A stretch of 64,000 bases of DNA from a bacterium (lineage in GTDB: Bacteria; Bacillota; Bacilli; Lactobacillales; Streptococcaceae), in the NCBI GenBank assembly GCA_905221115.1, contig CAJNBX010000001.1, positions 321,793 to 385,792 on the forward strand, read 5' to 3'. This document shows positions 30,162-41,847 of this stretch, piece after piece. The translations under genes were made by a program, and so were the position numbers. The notes under the pieces were generated by a model. It saw only the letters and a program-made list of their open reading frames with translations, was not told the DNA's origin and ran no database searches. Every line of letters begins with the position of its first letter. The stretch's first letter is position 1.

Positions 30162-30896
30162 TTATAAAACCTTACTCAAGAAATCTTTAGTCCGTTGTTC
30201 TTGGGTTTGTTCAAAAATCTGTTCAGGTGTTCCGTCTTCAACAACCACACCGTCTGCCATAAAGATGACACGATCTGCCACCTCACGGGCAAATCCCATC
30301 TCATGTGTTACGATAACCATAGTCATTCCTGACTTGGCAAGGTCTTGCATAACAGCTAGAACTTCTCCAACCATCTCAGGGTCCAGAGCTGAAGTCGGCT
30401 CGTCAAAGAGCAAAACATCAGGTTCCATGGCCAACCCACGCGCGATGGCAATCCGTTGTTGCTGCCCACCCGACAAACTCTGTGGATAAGCAGTTGCCTT
30501 ATCTGGTAAACCAACTTTTTCCAAAAGTTCCTGAGCTCTCTTCTCAGCAACTGCCTTACTTTCACCTTTGGTCTTGATAGGAGACAGGGTGATATTTTCC
30601 ATCACAGTCATATTAGGAAAGAGGTTGAATTGTTGGAAAACCATCCCCATCTTCTCACGCATGGCGAAGAGGTCATTCTTCTTGTCCGTAATATCAACTC
30701 CCTCAAAGATAACCTTCCCCTTGGTCGCTTCTTCCAACAAATTCATAGAGCGAAGCAAGGTAGATTTCCCGCTCCCTGAAGGACCGATGATAACGACAAC
30801 TTCTCCTCTTTTAATCTCGAGGTTGATGCCCTTCAATACTTCATTCTTTCCAAATGATTTATGTAAATTTTCAATTTTTATCAAGGTTTCTGTCAT
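30162..30896 (-). CDS. Amino-acid ABC transporter ATP-binding protein
   Basis: A 244-residue GlnQ-type ATPase. Walker A is [12 protein letters not shown], the signature [15 protein letters not shown], Walker [16 protein letters not shown], and the switch histidine is in VTHEM. It belongs to the polar amino-acid uptake family. It overlaps the permease stop by one base and is translated from the same message. The substrate cannot be told from the ATPase. Confidence 0.92.
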   Translation of the reverse strand: MTETLIKIENLHKSFGKNEVLKGINLEIKRGEVVVIIGPSGSGKSTLLRSMNLLEEATKGKVIFEGVDITDKKNDLFAMREKMGMVFQQFNLFPNMTVMENITLSPIKTKGESKAVAEKRAQELLEKVGLPDKATAYPQSLSGGQQQRIAIARGLAMEPDVLLFDEPTSALDPEMVGEVLAVMQDLAKSGMTMVIVTHEMGFAREVADRVIFMADGVVVEDGTPEQIFEQTQEQRTKDFLSKVL

Positions 30897-31579
30897 TATT
30901 TCTTATCTCCTTGTCCCATACGTTTTTCAAAAGCTTTCAAGGCTACGGTCAAAATAGAGGTCATAATCAAGTAGTAAAAGGCTGCAAATAAAAGTGGTGT
31001 TAAAGGTAGATAGGTTGTTGTAGAGACTGTTGTAGCCCCGTTCCATAACTCCATAACACCGATAGCTGATAAGAGGGAGCTGTCCTTGATAATGGTGATA
31101 AATTCGTTCCCCAATGCTGGCAAGATATTTTTGATAGCTTGTGGCAAAATCACATAGCGCATAGCATTTTTAGGACGAATCCCTAAAGAATAGGCCGCCT
31201 CTAGCTGACCCTTAGGAACCGCATTAATCCCGGCCCGAACAGTCTCAGAAACATAGGCACCACTGTTCATAGAAATAATCAAAATCCCTGGAATCAGACG
31301 AGAAAGATCAACACCCAAAATCCCAACCTGAATAGTCGGAGCATTGATATGCATAAGAGCAAAGGCAATCATAATCTGAACCATCATCGGTGTCCCACGG
31401 AAAATCCAAACGTACAAGTTGGCCAGCCAAACAAGCGGTTTAAAATTTGAACGTTGCCCAAAAGCCAAAACAACACCCAAAATGGTTCCCAAAAAGACAA
31501 CACAGATAGAAATGAGAACCGTCACGACAGCCCCATAGTTAAAATAAGGTAAATACTTAGGTAAAAAAGAAAAATTCAT
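30896..31579 (-). CDS. Amino-acid ABC transporter permease
   Basis: A 227-residue permease of the HisM/GlnP class. It has about five membrane helices and the EAA loop [23 protein letters not shown]. The start is the ATG at 31579 ([16 protein letters not shown]); upstream residues are non-conserved and overlap the promoter. Unlike many streptococcal GlnP proteins it has no fused substrate-binding domain, and no binding-protein gene is adjacent, so the pair must use one encoded elsewhere. Confidence 0.9.
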   Translation of the reverse strand: MNFSFLPKYLPYFNYGAVVTVLISICVVFLGTILGVVLAFGQRSNFKPLVWLANLYVWIFRGTPMMVQIMIAFALMHINAPTIQVGILGVDLSRLIPGILIISMNSGAYVSETVRAGINAVPKGQLEAAYSLGIRPKNAMRYVILPQAIKNILPALGNEFITIIKDSSLLSAIGVMELWNGATTVSTTTYLPLTPLLFAAFYYLIMTSILTVALKAFEKRMGQGDKK

Positions 31580-31613
31580 AGTCACACTGCTTTCTAAAAT
31601 AGAATACTGTATT

Positions 31614-31642
31614 ATTATAACATGTATTGAATTAAAATGCAA
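31614..31642 (-). promoter_or_regulatory. Promoter of the amino-acid ABC pair
   Basis: On the minus strand TTGCAT (31637-31642) is followed after 17 bases by TATAAT (31614-31619), with TGT just before the -10. It lies about 35 bases before the permease start. Confidence 0.8.
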
Positions 31643-31733
31643 ACTTTTTATCCGATTTATTCAAAAAAACTTTAAGCTGGTAGAATTAGCGAGAAATCTT
31701 AGTTTTTTCTAGTCAAGTTGGCCTCCTTTATGG

Positions 31734-31739
31734 TAAAAT
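31734..31739 (+). promoter_or_regulatory. Extended -10 promoter of the DUF1797 gene
   Basis: TGG followed by TAAAAT (31734-31739) lies 30 bases before the ATG at 31770. The -35 is not convincing. Confidence 0.5.
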
Positions 31740-31769
31740 AGTAACGATAAGAAATGAAGGAGAATCAAA

Positions 31770-32000
31770 ATGGAATCACATTTGGTTAGAATCATCAACC
31801 GCCTTGAAGCAATGGCAAAAGACGGCGGAAATTTAAAACGTAATTTTGAACGCGAAGGAGTTGTTGTTGCAGAAGTTGCATACAGTCACGACGAAGAAAA
31901 CGGATCAATCTTTACCCTTCGTGATGTAGAAGCTCGCGAAACTTATACGTTTGACAGCATTGACTTGATTGCAATGGAGATTTACGAACTCCTTTACTAA
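31770..32000 (+). CDS. DUF1797 (YkuJ-like) protein
   Basis: A 76-residue conserved protein matching the YkuJ family: LVRIINRLEAMAKDGG at the start, FEREGVVVAEV and FTLRDVEARETYTFDSIDLIAMEIYELLY. The fold is known as a small alpha/beta domain without assigned function. A strong AAGGAG ribosome site precedes it. It is a single gene followed by a terminator. Confidence 0.8.
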   Translation: MESHLVRIINRLEAMAKDGGNLKRNFEREGVVVAEVAYSHDEENGSIFTLRDVEARETYTFDSIDLIAMEIYELLY

Positions 32001-32037
32001 TACAAAACAAGCTGGGATTGCCCCTGCATGTATAACC

Positions 32038-32075
32038 AAAATCCTTTTTGTCTCACAAATAGGATTTTTTTATAG
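32038..32075 (+). terminator. Terminator after the DUF1797 gene
   Basis: AAATCCT and AGGATTT pair around a short loop and are followed by a run of T residues. Confidence 0.75.
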
Positions 32076-32131
32076 TCCAAATTCACAAAAATTTTCATTG
32101 TAACAACTTCTCAAAGCTGCAATCTTTTTAC

Positions 32132-32159
32132 TTGCTTTACACCCCAATCCTGTTATAAT
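32132..32159 (+). promoter_or_regulatory. Promoter of clpE
   Basis: TTGCTT (32132-32137) and TATAAT (32154-32159) are separated by 16 bases, with TGT before the -10. The CtsR operator begins 14 bases downstream. Confidence 0.75.
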
Positions 32160-32172
32160 GAGAGTATAGAAA

Positions 32173-32190
32173 TTTGACTATTTTTGACCT
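32173..32190 (-). promoter_or_regulatory. CtsR operator in the clpE leader
   Basis: Read on the minus strand the sequence is AGGTCAAAAATAGTCAAA, which fits the direct heptad consensus of CtsR (GGTCAAA, three bases, GGTCAAA) with one mismatch. It lies just after the -10. CtsR represses clp genes in Firmicutes at normal temperature, so clpE should be induced by heat stress. Confidence 0.8.
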
Positions 32191-32229
32191 TTGAACAGGT
32201 CAGGCTAAAGAAAGAAATGAGGTAGATGT

Positions 32230-34488
32230 ATGCTTTGTCAAAACTGTAAAATTAACGACTCAACTATTCATCTTTACACCAATCTCAATGGAAAACAAAA
32301 ACAAATTGACCTCTGTCAAAACTGCTACAAGATTATCAAAACAGACCCTAACAACAGCCTCTTTAAAGGTATGACGGATCTGAACAATCGTGACTTTGAT
32401 CCCTTTGGTGATTTCTTCAATGACCTAAACAATTTTAGACCTTCTAGCAATACTCCTCCGACTCCCCCAACCCAATCAGGTGGAGGTTACGGTGGAAACG
32501 GCGGTTATGGCTCCCTAAATCGTGGATCTGCCCAAACTCCACCTCCAAGCCAAGAAAAAGGCCTGCTAGAAGAATTTGGTATCAACGTAACTGAAATTGC
32601 CCGTCGTGGCGATATCGACCCCGTTATTGGGCGCGATGATGAGATTATTCGTGTCATCGAGATTCTCAATCGCAGAACCAAGAATAATCCTGTTCTTATT
32701 GGCGAACCAGGTGTCGGAAAAACGGCCGTTGTCGAAGGTCTAGCTCAGAAAATCGTTGATGGCGACGTTCCACATAAACTACAAGGCAAACAAGTCATCC
32801 GTCTGGATGTGGTTAGCTTGGTTCAAGGAACGGGTATCCGTGGACAATTTGAAGAACGCATGCAAAAACTCATGGAAGAAATTCGCAAACGTGAGGACAT
32901 CATCCTCTTTATCGATGAAATCCATGAAATTGTTGGTGCTGGTTCTGCGGGCGATGGCAATATGGATGCAGGAAATATCCTCAAGCCAGCCCTTGCTCGT
33001 GGGGAACTGCAACTGGTCGGTGCCACTACCCTCAATGAATACCGTATCATTGAAAAAGATGCTGCCCTAGAGCGTCGTATGCAGCCTGTCAAAGTTGATG
33101 AACCAACAGTGGAAGAAACAATCACTATCCTCAAAGGAATTCAAAAGAAATACGAAGACTACCACCACGTTCAGTATACCGATGTTGCAATTGAAGCAGC
33201 TGCAACTCTTTCCAATCGCTACATCCAAGATCGCTTCTTGCCTGACAAGGCCATTGACCTCCTAGATGAAGCTGGTTCTAAGATGAACTTGACCTTGAAT
33301 TTTGTCGATCCTAAAGTAATTGATCAGCGCTTGATTGAGGCTGAAAATCTCAAATCTCAAGCTACACGAGAAGAAGATTTTGAAAAGGCCGCCTACTTCC
33401 GTGACCAGATTGCCAAGTATAAGGAAATGCAAAAGAAAAAGGTCACAGACCAAGATACTCCTATTATCAGTGAGAAAACCATTGAACATATTATCGAGCA
33501 GAAAACCAATATCCCTGTTGGCGATTTGAAAGAGAAAGAACAATCTCAACTCATCCATCTAGCCGAAGATCTCAAGTCTCATGTTATTGGGCAAGACGAT
33601 GCTGTCGATAAGATTGCCAAGGCTATTCGCCGTAATCGTGTCGGTCTCGGTACGCCTAACCGCCCAATCGGAAGCTTCCTCTTCGTCGGACCAACTGGGG
33701 TCGGTAAGACAGAACTTTCCAAACAATTAGCTATCGAACTCTTTGGTTCTGCTGACAGCATGATTCGCTTTGACATGAGTGAATACATGGAAAAACACAG
33801 CGTAGCTAAGTTGGTCGGCGCCCCTCCAGGTTATATTGGCTACGATGAGGCTGGGCAATTAACTGAAAAAGTTCGCCGCAATCCATATTCTCTTATTCTC
33901 TTTGATGAAGTAGAGAAAGCCCATCCAGATGTTATGCACATGTTCCTCCAGGTCTTGGACGATGGTCGTTTGACAGATGGGCAAGGACGTACCGTTAGCT
34001 TCAAGGATGCCATCATCATCATGACTTCAAATGCAGGTACAGGTAAGGCAGAAGCCAGCGTTGGATTTGGGGCAGCTCGCGAAGGACGTACCAACTCTGT
34101 TCTCGGTGAACTCGGCAACTTCTTTAGCCCAGAGTTTATGAACCGTTTTGATGGTATTATCGAATTTAAGGCTCTCAGCAAAGAGAACCTCCTTCAGATT
34201 GTCGAGCTTATGCTAGCAGACGTTAACAAGCGCCTTTCTAGCAACAATATTCATTTAGATGTAACTGAAAAGGTCAAGGAAAAATTAGTTGACCTCGGTT
34301 ATGATCCAAAAATGGGAGCACGCCCACTTCGTCGTACTATTCAAGACTATATTGAAGACGCAATCACTGACTACTACCTTGAAAATCCAAGCGAAAAAGA
34401 CCTCAAGGCAGTTATGACCAGCAAGGGTAAGATTCAAATCAAGTCTGCCAAAAAAGCTGAAGTGAAGACTTCTGAAAAAGAAGTATAA
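32230..34488 (+). CDS. clpE: ATP-dependent Clp protease ATPase ClpE
   Basis: A 752-residue HSP100 unfoldase. The N-terminal zinc finger has CQNCKINDS and CQNCYKII (residues 3-6 and about 29-32), followed by a Gly/Pro-rich linker. The first AAA domain carries [13 protein letters not shown], a UVR-like coiled segment ([20 protein letters not shown]) follows, and the second AAA domain carries [12 protein letters not shown]. It feeds substrates to ClpP. The zinc finger and UVR region separate it from ClpC. It is preceded by a CtsR operator. Confidence 0.97.
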   Translation: MLCQNCKINDSTIHLYTNLNGKQKQIDLCQNCYKIIKTDPNNSLFKGMTDLNNRDFDPFGDFFNDLNNFRPSSNTPPTPPTQSGGGYGGNGGYGSLNRGSAQTPPPSQEKGLLEEFGINVTEIARRGDIDPVIGRDDEIIRVIEILNRRTKNNPVLIGEPGVGKTAVVEGLAQKIVDGDVPHKLQGKQVIRLDVVSLVQGTGIRGQFEERMQKLMEEIRKREDIILFIDEIHEIVGAGSAGDGNMDAGNILKPALARGELQLVGATTLNEYRIIEKDAALERRMQPVKVDEPTVEETITILKGIQKKYEDYHHVQYTDVAIEAAATLSNRYIQDRFLPDKAIDLLDEAGSKMNLTLNFVDPKVIDQRLIEAENLKSQATREEDFEKAAYFRDQIAKYKEMQKKKVTDQDTPIISEKTIEHIIEQKTNIPVGDLKEKEQSQLIHLAEDLKSHVIGQDDAVDKIAKAIRRNRVGLGTPNRPIGSFLFVGPTGVGKTELSKQLAIELFGSADSMIRFDMSEYMEKHSVAKLVGAPPGYIGYDEAGQLTEKVRRNPYSLILFDEVEKAHPDVMHMFLQVLDDGRLTDGQGRTVSFKDAIIIMTSNAGTGKAEASVGFGAAREGRTNSVLGELGNFFSPEFMNRFDGIIEFKALSKENLLQIVELMLADVNKRLSSNNIHLDVTEKVKEKLVDLGYDPKMGARPLRRTIQDYIEDAITDYYLENPSEKDLKAVMTSKGKIQIKSAKKAEVKTSEKEV

Positions 34489-34500
34489 ATCCTATAGAAA

Positions 34501-34538
34501 AGGAGTAGAAAATGAAATTTTTCTGCTTCTTTTTTACT
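34501..34538 (+). terminator. Terminator after clpE
   Basis: AGTAGAAAA and TTTTTCTGCT pair imperfectly and are followed by a T-run. The call is moderate because the stem is AT-rich and contains a mismatch. Confidence 0.55.
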
Positions 34539-34555
34539 AAAATAACTGTAATTTC

Positions 34556-34584
34556 TTGACAGCTTGCCCTTTGTCCATTATGAT
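34556..34584 (+). promoter_or_regulatory. Strong promoter of the NUDIX gene
   Basis: A perfect TTGACA (34556-34561) is followed after 17 bases by TATGAT (34579-34584). Start of transcription would be about 30 bases before the ATG. Confidence 0.85.
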
Positions 34585-34618
34585 AATAATAACGATACTA
34601 GATAATGAGGAAAATTCA

Positions 34619-35071
34619 ATGGCAAACCCAACTTTCGGAGAAAAAAAAGTGAATACAGACTATGTTGCACGCTATGGAGTGTATGCAGTTATCCCTGATG
34701 CTGAACAAAAACAAATAGTCTTAGTTCAAGCTCCTAATGGTGCTTGGTTCTTACCAGGTGGCGAAATTGAATCAGGTGAAAATCATCAGGAAGCCCTAAA
34801 GCGTGAATTGATTGAAGAGCTTGGTTTCACAGCTGAAATTGGTACTTATTACGGACAAGCTGACGAATATTTCTACTCTCGTCACCGTGACACCTACTAC
34901 TACAATCCTGCCTACCTCTATGAAGCGACATCTTTCAAGGAAGTTCAAAAACCACTAGAAGACTTTAATCATATTGCCTGGTTCCCTATTGATGAGGCTA
35001 TTGAAAATCTCAAACGTGGTAGTCATAAATGGGCCATTCAATCTTGGAAAAAACAGCATAAGATTGACTAA
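34619..35071 (+). CDS. NUDIX hydrolase
   Basis: A 150-residue hydrolase with the Nudix box GGEIESGENHQEALKRELIEELGF. This fits GX5EX7REUXEEXG, with the metal-binding glutamates REL-EE intact. Residues 1-60 form the opening sheet. The substrate could be a nucleotide or a sugar nucleotide and is not predictable. The start at 34619 has GAGG nine bases before it; a longer frame from 34556 would begin inside the -35 element and is rejected. Confidence 0.88.
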   Translation: MANPTFGEKKVNTDYVARYGVYAVIPDAEQKQIVLVQAPNGAWFLPGGEIESGENHQEALKRELIEELGFTAEIGTYYGQADEYFYSRHRDTYYYNPAYLYEATSFKEVQKPLEDFNHIAWFPIDEAIENLKRGSHKWAIQSWKKQHKID

Positions 35072-35093
35072 ATCAAGCGACTTTATTTAAAAA

Positions 35094-35103
35094 GTGCTAT
35101 AAT
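35094..35103 (+). promoter_or_regulatory. Extended -10 promoter of the DUF1827 gene
   Basis: TGC followed by TATAAT (35098-35103) lies 26 bases before the ATG at 35130. There is no good -35. Confidence 0.55.
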
Positions 35104-35129
35104 AGTATTAGAAAATCGGAGGAAATGTT

Positions 35130-35429
35130 ATGAAGCTTATCAATACGACAAACTCACACTCGCAACTTGTAAAAAGCCAGCTAGAAAGTACAGATGCAAC
35201 CCTTGTTGAGGTCTATTCTGCTGGAAATACAGATGTTATTTTTACCCAAGCTCCGCTTCACTATGAAATCCTCATCTCAAATAAACACCGTGCTATTCGA
35301 GAAACTGAAATCGAAGCCATCCAAGAATTTTTCTTGAAACGTAAAATTGATAAGGAGTCTATTGATGAAGCCAATATCAAAACCCTCTACTCAGAAAAAT
35401 TAATTGGGATTTCGATTCCAATCAAATAA
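35130..35429 (+). CDS. DUF1827 family protein
   Basis: A 99-residue soluble protein, opening MKLINTTNSHSQLVKSQLES and containing YEILISNKHRAIRETEIEAI. It matches the DUF1827 family found in lactic acid bacteria, which has no established function. A GGAGG ribosome site precedes the ATG. It is a single gene. Confidence 0.7.
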   Translation: MKLINTTNSHSQLVKSQLESTDATLVEVYSAGNTDVIFTQAPLHYEILISNKHRAIRETEIEAIQEFFLKRKIDKESIDEANIKTLYSEKLIGISIPIK

Positions 35430-35554
35430 AATTTTGGAGAGATTAGAAAGCTATTGAACCTTATAGACAAAACATAGGTTCTGACTTGCTTTTTAAATCG
35501 TCCCCAATTTTTTATCTTGAGATCTTATCATACAAGATTTTATAGACAAATAAT

Positions 35555-35599
35555 AAAAAAGATTTGGTTCTGCTTCTCACAAAACCAAATCTTTTTTTA
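35555..35599. terminator. Bidirectional terminator between the DUF1827 gene and ezrA
   Basis: AAAAAGATTTGGTT and AACCAAATCTTTTTTT form a long stem around a short loop, with A and T runs on both sides. It serves the converging genes. Confidence 0.85.
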
Positions 35600-35604
35600 T
35601 TATT

Positions 35605-37332
35605 TTAGAAACGAATTGTTTCACGTGTTTTCTCATACGAGGTAACAAAGCGGTTGGTTACACCAGGCTCTGCCACTTCCAATGCTTGAGAAATTTTGTC
35701 AAATGAAGCGCGATAATCAAATTCTTTTTCAAAAATATCTAAAGCTTCGTTAAATGCTTCTTGGATGCGTTCATCAAATGAGCGGTAACGGTTAGAATAT
35801 TGTAAGAGTTGCTCTGTCAAGGTTGCATACTGTACAATATTATAAGTTTCCGTTTCTAAAGCTTCCATATCATTCGTTGCAATTTCTAGAACACGGTTAA
35901 CTGACTCTATATTGACCAATTTTTGTTCTAATTCAGCCATTAGATCTTCCGTATTATTACTTGCTGTAAAGAATAACTTCAAGAAAGTTTGTGGAATACC
36001 AGGTAGGTTCCGTTTTTCCATATATCTCTTGATTGTATGGAGACGATTAACATATACATTTGCTTTTTGACGTGCATTGATATCATCTTTCTCAATTCGT
36101 GCAAGACGCTCACTAACTGAAATCTGTTCATCTTCAATCTCTTTAAGATTTTCCTGTAAAGATTCAAGATTTTCTTCAAGAATTGAATATGCTTGAGTTG
36201 GTTCATCTTGATTTGAAGTTGCCTCAATAATAGCAGTCTCAAAGCTTTCTAATTCGGACTGTAAACGACGAACATGACTTGCATCCGATTCAGAAAGTAA
36301 ATAACTTTTACTCAAACGCTCAATATCTTCTATCAATAAAGCATTATTTTCCTTCATGTGTTGAAGATAAGTAGGAAGTGTTGCTACTAAACCTTCTACC
36401 ACTTTCTGTGCAGCAATTTCTCGTGTAAAAATATCATAAAGTGCATTAATCTCTTCTTGAACTTGAGTATTTTCGTACTCTGCATTATCCAATTCTAGTT
36501 TCGCAATATTCTCATGATTTTTCTTGAGAGCTTCATAAAGCAGTTGGAAACGCGCTTCAATATCCGTTTCAGCAAAATGATAATTAGCATCTAAAAGCTT
36601 ACGGTAACCATCTTCTAAATCTTCCAGTTGATCAGGTAGATCTTTAGATAATGTTGCTACAATTGCTGGTATACGATCAACAATATGCGTTAAAGCCAAG
36701 ATATGATTTTCAGCATTATCCAAAATCACAGCAGCTTCTACTGGGTCACCTGACGAATTTAAAGTTACAAACTGAGAAAACTCGGATTGGATATTTTCCA
36801 ATTGTTTTTCAATTTCAGATAAACCTTGGCCATATTCTTCAGAATGATCAGCAACTCGGTGTTGCAACTCTTCAAACAAGTCCAAGGTATGAAGAACACG
36901 TCCACTATTTTTAGACTCTTGTTTCTCCAAATCTGCCAAGGCATTGCGAATTGCCGCAATATCTTCTTCAATTAAGGTAATTTGACTCTCGATTTGATCA
37001 ATTTGATGACTCGCTTTGAAAAAACGGAACGAGTTATTGTAACCTTCTGCCTCGAAAAGATTATTTTCGATATCGGCAAAAGAATTAAGGGATAAATCAA
37101 CCCATTTTTGATTCCATTCACGGAAAGTCACCTGACTTTGTCCAATCAAGTGCATATTTTTTACAGCTTCAACTTCATCATTAACTGGAAGATTGTACAG
37201 TTCTTCTTTTTTCTCTTCTAAAATTGCTAGTTTACTTTCATTGCGTTTCCTTACATAGATTGCGATAGCATAAGCAATGACCAATAAAACTGCAACTGCA
37301 ATTATCAAATAAATTACTAGTCTAGCATACAT
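35605..37332 (-). CDS. ezrA: Septation ring regulator EzrA
   Basis: A 575-residue protein with one N-terminal membrane helix (about residues 3-24, LVIYLIIAVAVLLVIAYAIA) followed by a basic stop-transfer and long coiled-coil, spectrin-like repeats. The conserved YNLPVNDEVEAVKNMHLIGQ and the QNR-like patch YMEKRNLPGIPQTFL support the call. It controls FtsZ-ring dynamics at midcell. The start at 37332 gives the family's 575 residues. gyrB lies about 80 bases upstream. Confidence 0.96.
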   Translation of the reverse strand: MYARLVIYLIIAVAVLLVIAYAIAIYVRKRNESKLAILEEKKEELYNLPVNDEVEAVKNMHLIGQSQVTFREWNQKWVDLSLNSFADIENNLFEAEGYNNSFRFFKASHQIDQIESQITLIEEDIAAIRNALADLEKQESKNSGRVLHTLDLFEELQHRVADHSEEYGQGLSEIEKQLENIQSEFSQFVTLNSSGDPVEAAVILDNAENHILALTHIVDRIPAIVATLSKDLPDQLEDLEDGYRKLLDANYHFAETDIEARFQLLYEALKKNHENIAKLELDNAEYENTQVQEEINALYDIFTREIAAQKVVEGLVATLPTYLQHMKENNALLIEDIERLSKSYLLSESDASHVRRLQSELESFETAIIEATSNQDEPTQAYSILEENLESLQENLKEIEDEQISVSERLARIEKDDINARQKANVYVNRLHTIKRYMEKRNLPGIPQTFLKLFFTASNNTEDLMAELEQKLVNIESVNRVLEIATNDMEALETETYNIVQYATLTEQLLQYSNRYRSFDERIQEAFNEALDIFEKEFDYRASFDKISQALEVAEPGVTNRFVTSYEKTRETIRF

Positions 37333-37413
37333 ATTAAACTCCTTTTTTACTTGAAACAATCGTAATGATTATATCATATTTTTTAGACCAAGGGAACTAC
37401 TTCTCCCGATTTT

Positions 37414-39938
<2,525 letters not shown>

Positions 39939-39997
39939 ACCCTTCATTATAGCATTTTTTTATGAAAAAAGCGATGATTTCCCTGAGTTTTCCACAT

Positions 39998-40024
39998 AAA
40001 AAACGAGAGTTTGACTCCCGTTTT
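39998..40024 (-). terminator. Terminator of the rodA/DJ-1 operon
   Basis: On the minus strand AACGGGAGT caa ACTCTCGTT followed by T residues overlaps the stop codon of the DJ-1 family gene. Confidence 0.85.
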
Positions 40025-40577
40025 ATTGATTTTTACCAAAGACATCTCGATAGAGCATTCCTGTTCGTAAAGTCTCTGCGTCCCCTCCTAGCTGGTCCAC
40101 CAACTCGTAGGCAAAGGCAAGGGCTGTTGATGGACCTCGACTGGTTATCAAATGACCATCTACCACTACTGTTTCCTTGACATATTGACCATCAAGGATT
40201 TGCTCTTGAACACCATCATAACAAGTGTACTGCTTGTTATTTAATAGCCCTGCTTGATTGAGGGCAATTGGCGCCGCACAAATGGCTGCCAGTTTCTTCC
40301 CTTCTTGCTCGAAACTTTGCAATTCTTGCATCAAGGCCTGATTGTCACGCAAATGTGCAGAACCAGGCATCCCTCCAGGAAGGACAATCATGTCATAGTC
40401 TGATAAATCACCATCAAAGACACGATCTGCTTTTACTTGGATTGCGTGTGAACCCGTCACTTGCTCTTCAAATCCTACCATATCACAAGTAATATTAGCA
40501 CGACGCAAGACATCTACAACTGTCAAAGATTCAATTTCTTCAAAGCCCTGAGCTAACATAACTGCTACTTTCACCAT
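40023..40577 (-). CDS. DJ-1/PfpI family protein (YajL-like)
   Basis: A 184-residue single-domain protein. AQGFEEIESLTVVDVLRRA carries the conserved glutamate, and the nucleophile elbow cysteine is in LAAICAAPIALNQAGLL. SRGPSTALAFAYELVDQLGG is the C-terminal motif. Proposed activities of this family (chaperone, deglycase, glyoxalase) are debated, so no reaction is assigned. It starts ten bases after rodA in the same operon. Confidence 0.88.
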   Translation of the reverse strand: MVKVAVMLAQGFEEIESLTVVDVLRRANITCDMVGFEEQVTGSHAIQVKADRVFDGDLSDYDMIVLPGGMPGSAHLRDNQALMQELQSFEQEGKKLAAICAAPIALNQAGLLNNKQYTCYDGVQEQILDGQYVKETVVVDGHLITSRGPSTALAFAYELVDQLGGDAETLRTGMLYRDVFGKNQ

Positions 40578-40587
40578 GATTTTCTCC

Positions 40588-41811
40588 TTATTTGATTTGT
40601 TTTAATACAACCTTTTTCCGTTTGAATCGGACTTTTCCACTCTTTTCTTCAGCTAGGTTTGTCTGGTAACTCATCGATAAAAGCAAGCCAACACCAATCA
40701 AGTTACTGATAATAGCCGATCCTCCTTGCGAAATAAAAGGCAAGGGAATCCCAGTCAAAGGAAGCAAGCCCGTCACAGCGCCGATATTTTCAAAAATGTG
40801 GAAGAGCAACATCATAATCAAACCTGTAGAAATATAGGTGTAGAACTGGTTATTTGATCTAAGAGTAATCTTCAACATACGGTAAATCAGCATGAGATAA
40901 AGGGCGATAACAAGGACAGAGCCAATAAAGCCAAAATCTTCTGCGATAACCGTGAAAATCATATCCGATTCTCGAACTGGAATAAGCAGATTCGAAGCAT
41001 TAAAACCTTGACCAAATAAGCCACCGCTGCCAATGGCAATCTGTCCTTGAGCCTGCTGATAAGTGGTTGTTTGGGCAAAGTCGAATGGATTGAGCCAAGC
41101 CAAAATTCGATTAATTTGGTAGGTCGGCATCCCCAATTGATGGAGAAAAGCCCGGCCACCCTTACTGATAAAAATGGCTAAGAATCCAGCAACTCCTGTT
41201 ACAGCAGTCACAAATACTGGAATAATAATTTTCCAAGAAACTCCTGATAGTAAGACGATTCCTGAGAAAATGGCTACAAAAACCAAAGCCGTCCCCAAGT
41301 CACTTTGAAGTGCCAAAAGAACTAGGACTGGAATGGTAAAGACAATCATCCAAAAAATTAATAAAAAGTCCAAAGGTACTGTACGTTGCCATTCCTTATG
41401 TTTCTTTGTAAATTGGACAATCACACGAGCTAGCATGAGGATATAGGATATCTTCATAAACTCTGACGGTTGGAACAAGGTGATACCATTTACCGATACC
41501 CAGTTTTTGGCACCCGTTGATGCAACTAAGCTTGGATTATAAAAGACGATTGGCAAGACCATGAGTCCCAAACCTAACATATATAGAAAAGGGGTCACTT
41601 TCCAAAGAAATTCTGTATTAAAGAGCATGACCACAAAACCAATCACAAGCCCCAAGGCAATCCAGGCGACCTGCTGCCCTAAAATGGGCAAAATATTATT
41701 TGGATAATCATGACTAACAGCTATATAGATAGCCACCACGCCAATAACCAGTAAAAAAAATACTGGCAATAGCAAACTATAATCGACTCTAGAGTCGAGA
41801 GAACGTTTCAT
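40588..41811 (-). CDS. rodA: Rod-shape/peripheral peptidoglycan polymerase RodA
   Basis: A 407-residue SEDS-family glycosyltransferase with about ten membrane helices. Characteristic stretches include STGAKNWVSVNG, QPSEFMKISYILMLAR, QSDLGTALVFVAIF, and TGIPLPFISQGGSAIISNLIGVGLL near the end. With a class B PBP it polymerises lipid II during side-wall/peripheral growth. RodA is favoured over FtsW by length and by my memory of pneumococcal RodA. The start at 41811 (MKRSLDSRVDYSLLL) is preferred to the longer frame. Confidence 0.88.
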   Translation of the reverse strand: MKRSLDSRVDYSLLLPVFFLLVIGVVAIYIAVSHDYPNNILPILGQQVAWIALGLVIGFVVMLFNTEFLWKVTPFLYMLGLGLMVLPIVFYNPSLVASTGAKNWVSVNGITLFQPSEFMKISYILMLARVIVQFTKKHKEWQRTVPLDFLLIFWMIVFTIPVLVLLALQSDLGTALVFVAIFSGIVLLSGVSWKIIIPVFVTAVTGVAGFLAIFISKGGRAFLHQLGMPTYQINRILAWLNPFDFAQTTTYQQAQGQIAIGSGGLFGQGFNASNLLIPVRESDMIFTVIAEDFGFIGSVLVIALYLMLIYRMLKITLRSNNQFYTYISTGLIMMLLFHIFENIGAVTGLLPLTGIPLPFISQGGSAIISNLIGVGLLLSMSYQTNLAEEKSGKVRFKRKKVVLKQIK

Positions 41812-41847
41812 ATACACTAACCTTATACTTTCATACAATACTATTTA

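Noticed and set aside
32779..34181. Several minus-strand ORFs opposite clpE
   Set aside because: Shadow frames of a conserved coding sequence; no ribosome sites, and clpE codon structure accounts for them.
34556..34618. Extended N-terminus of the NUDIX protein from a TTG at 34556
   Set aside because: The TTG is the first half of a perfect TTGACA -35 box, and the ATG at 34619 has a ribosome site.
36651..36914. Plus-strand ORF opposite ezrA
   Set aside because: Shadow of the coiled-coil coding sequence, no ribosome site or promoter.
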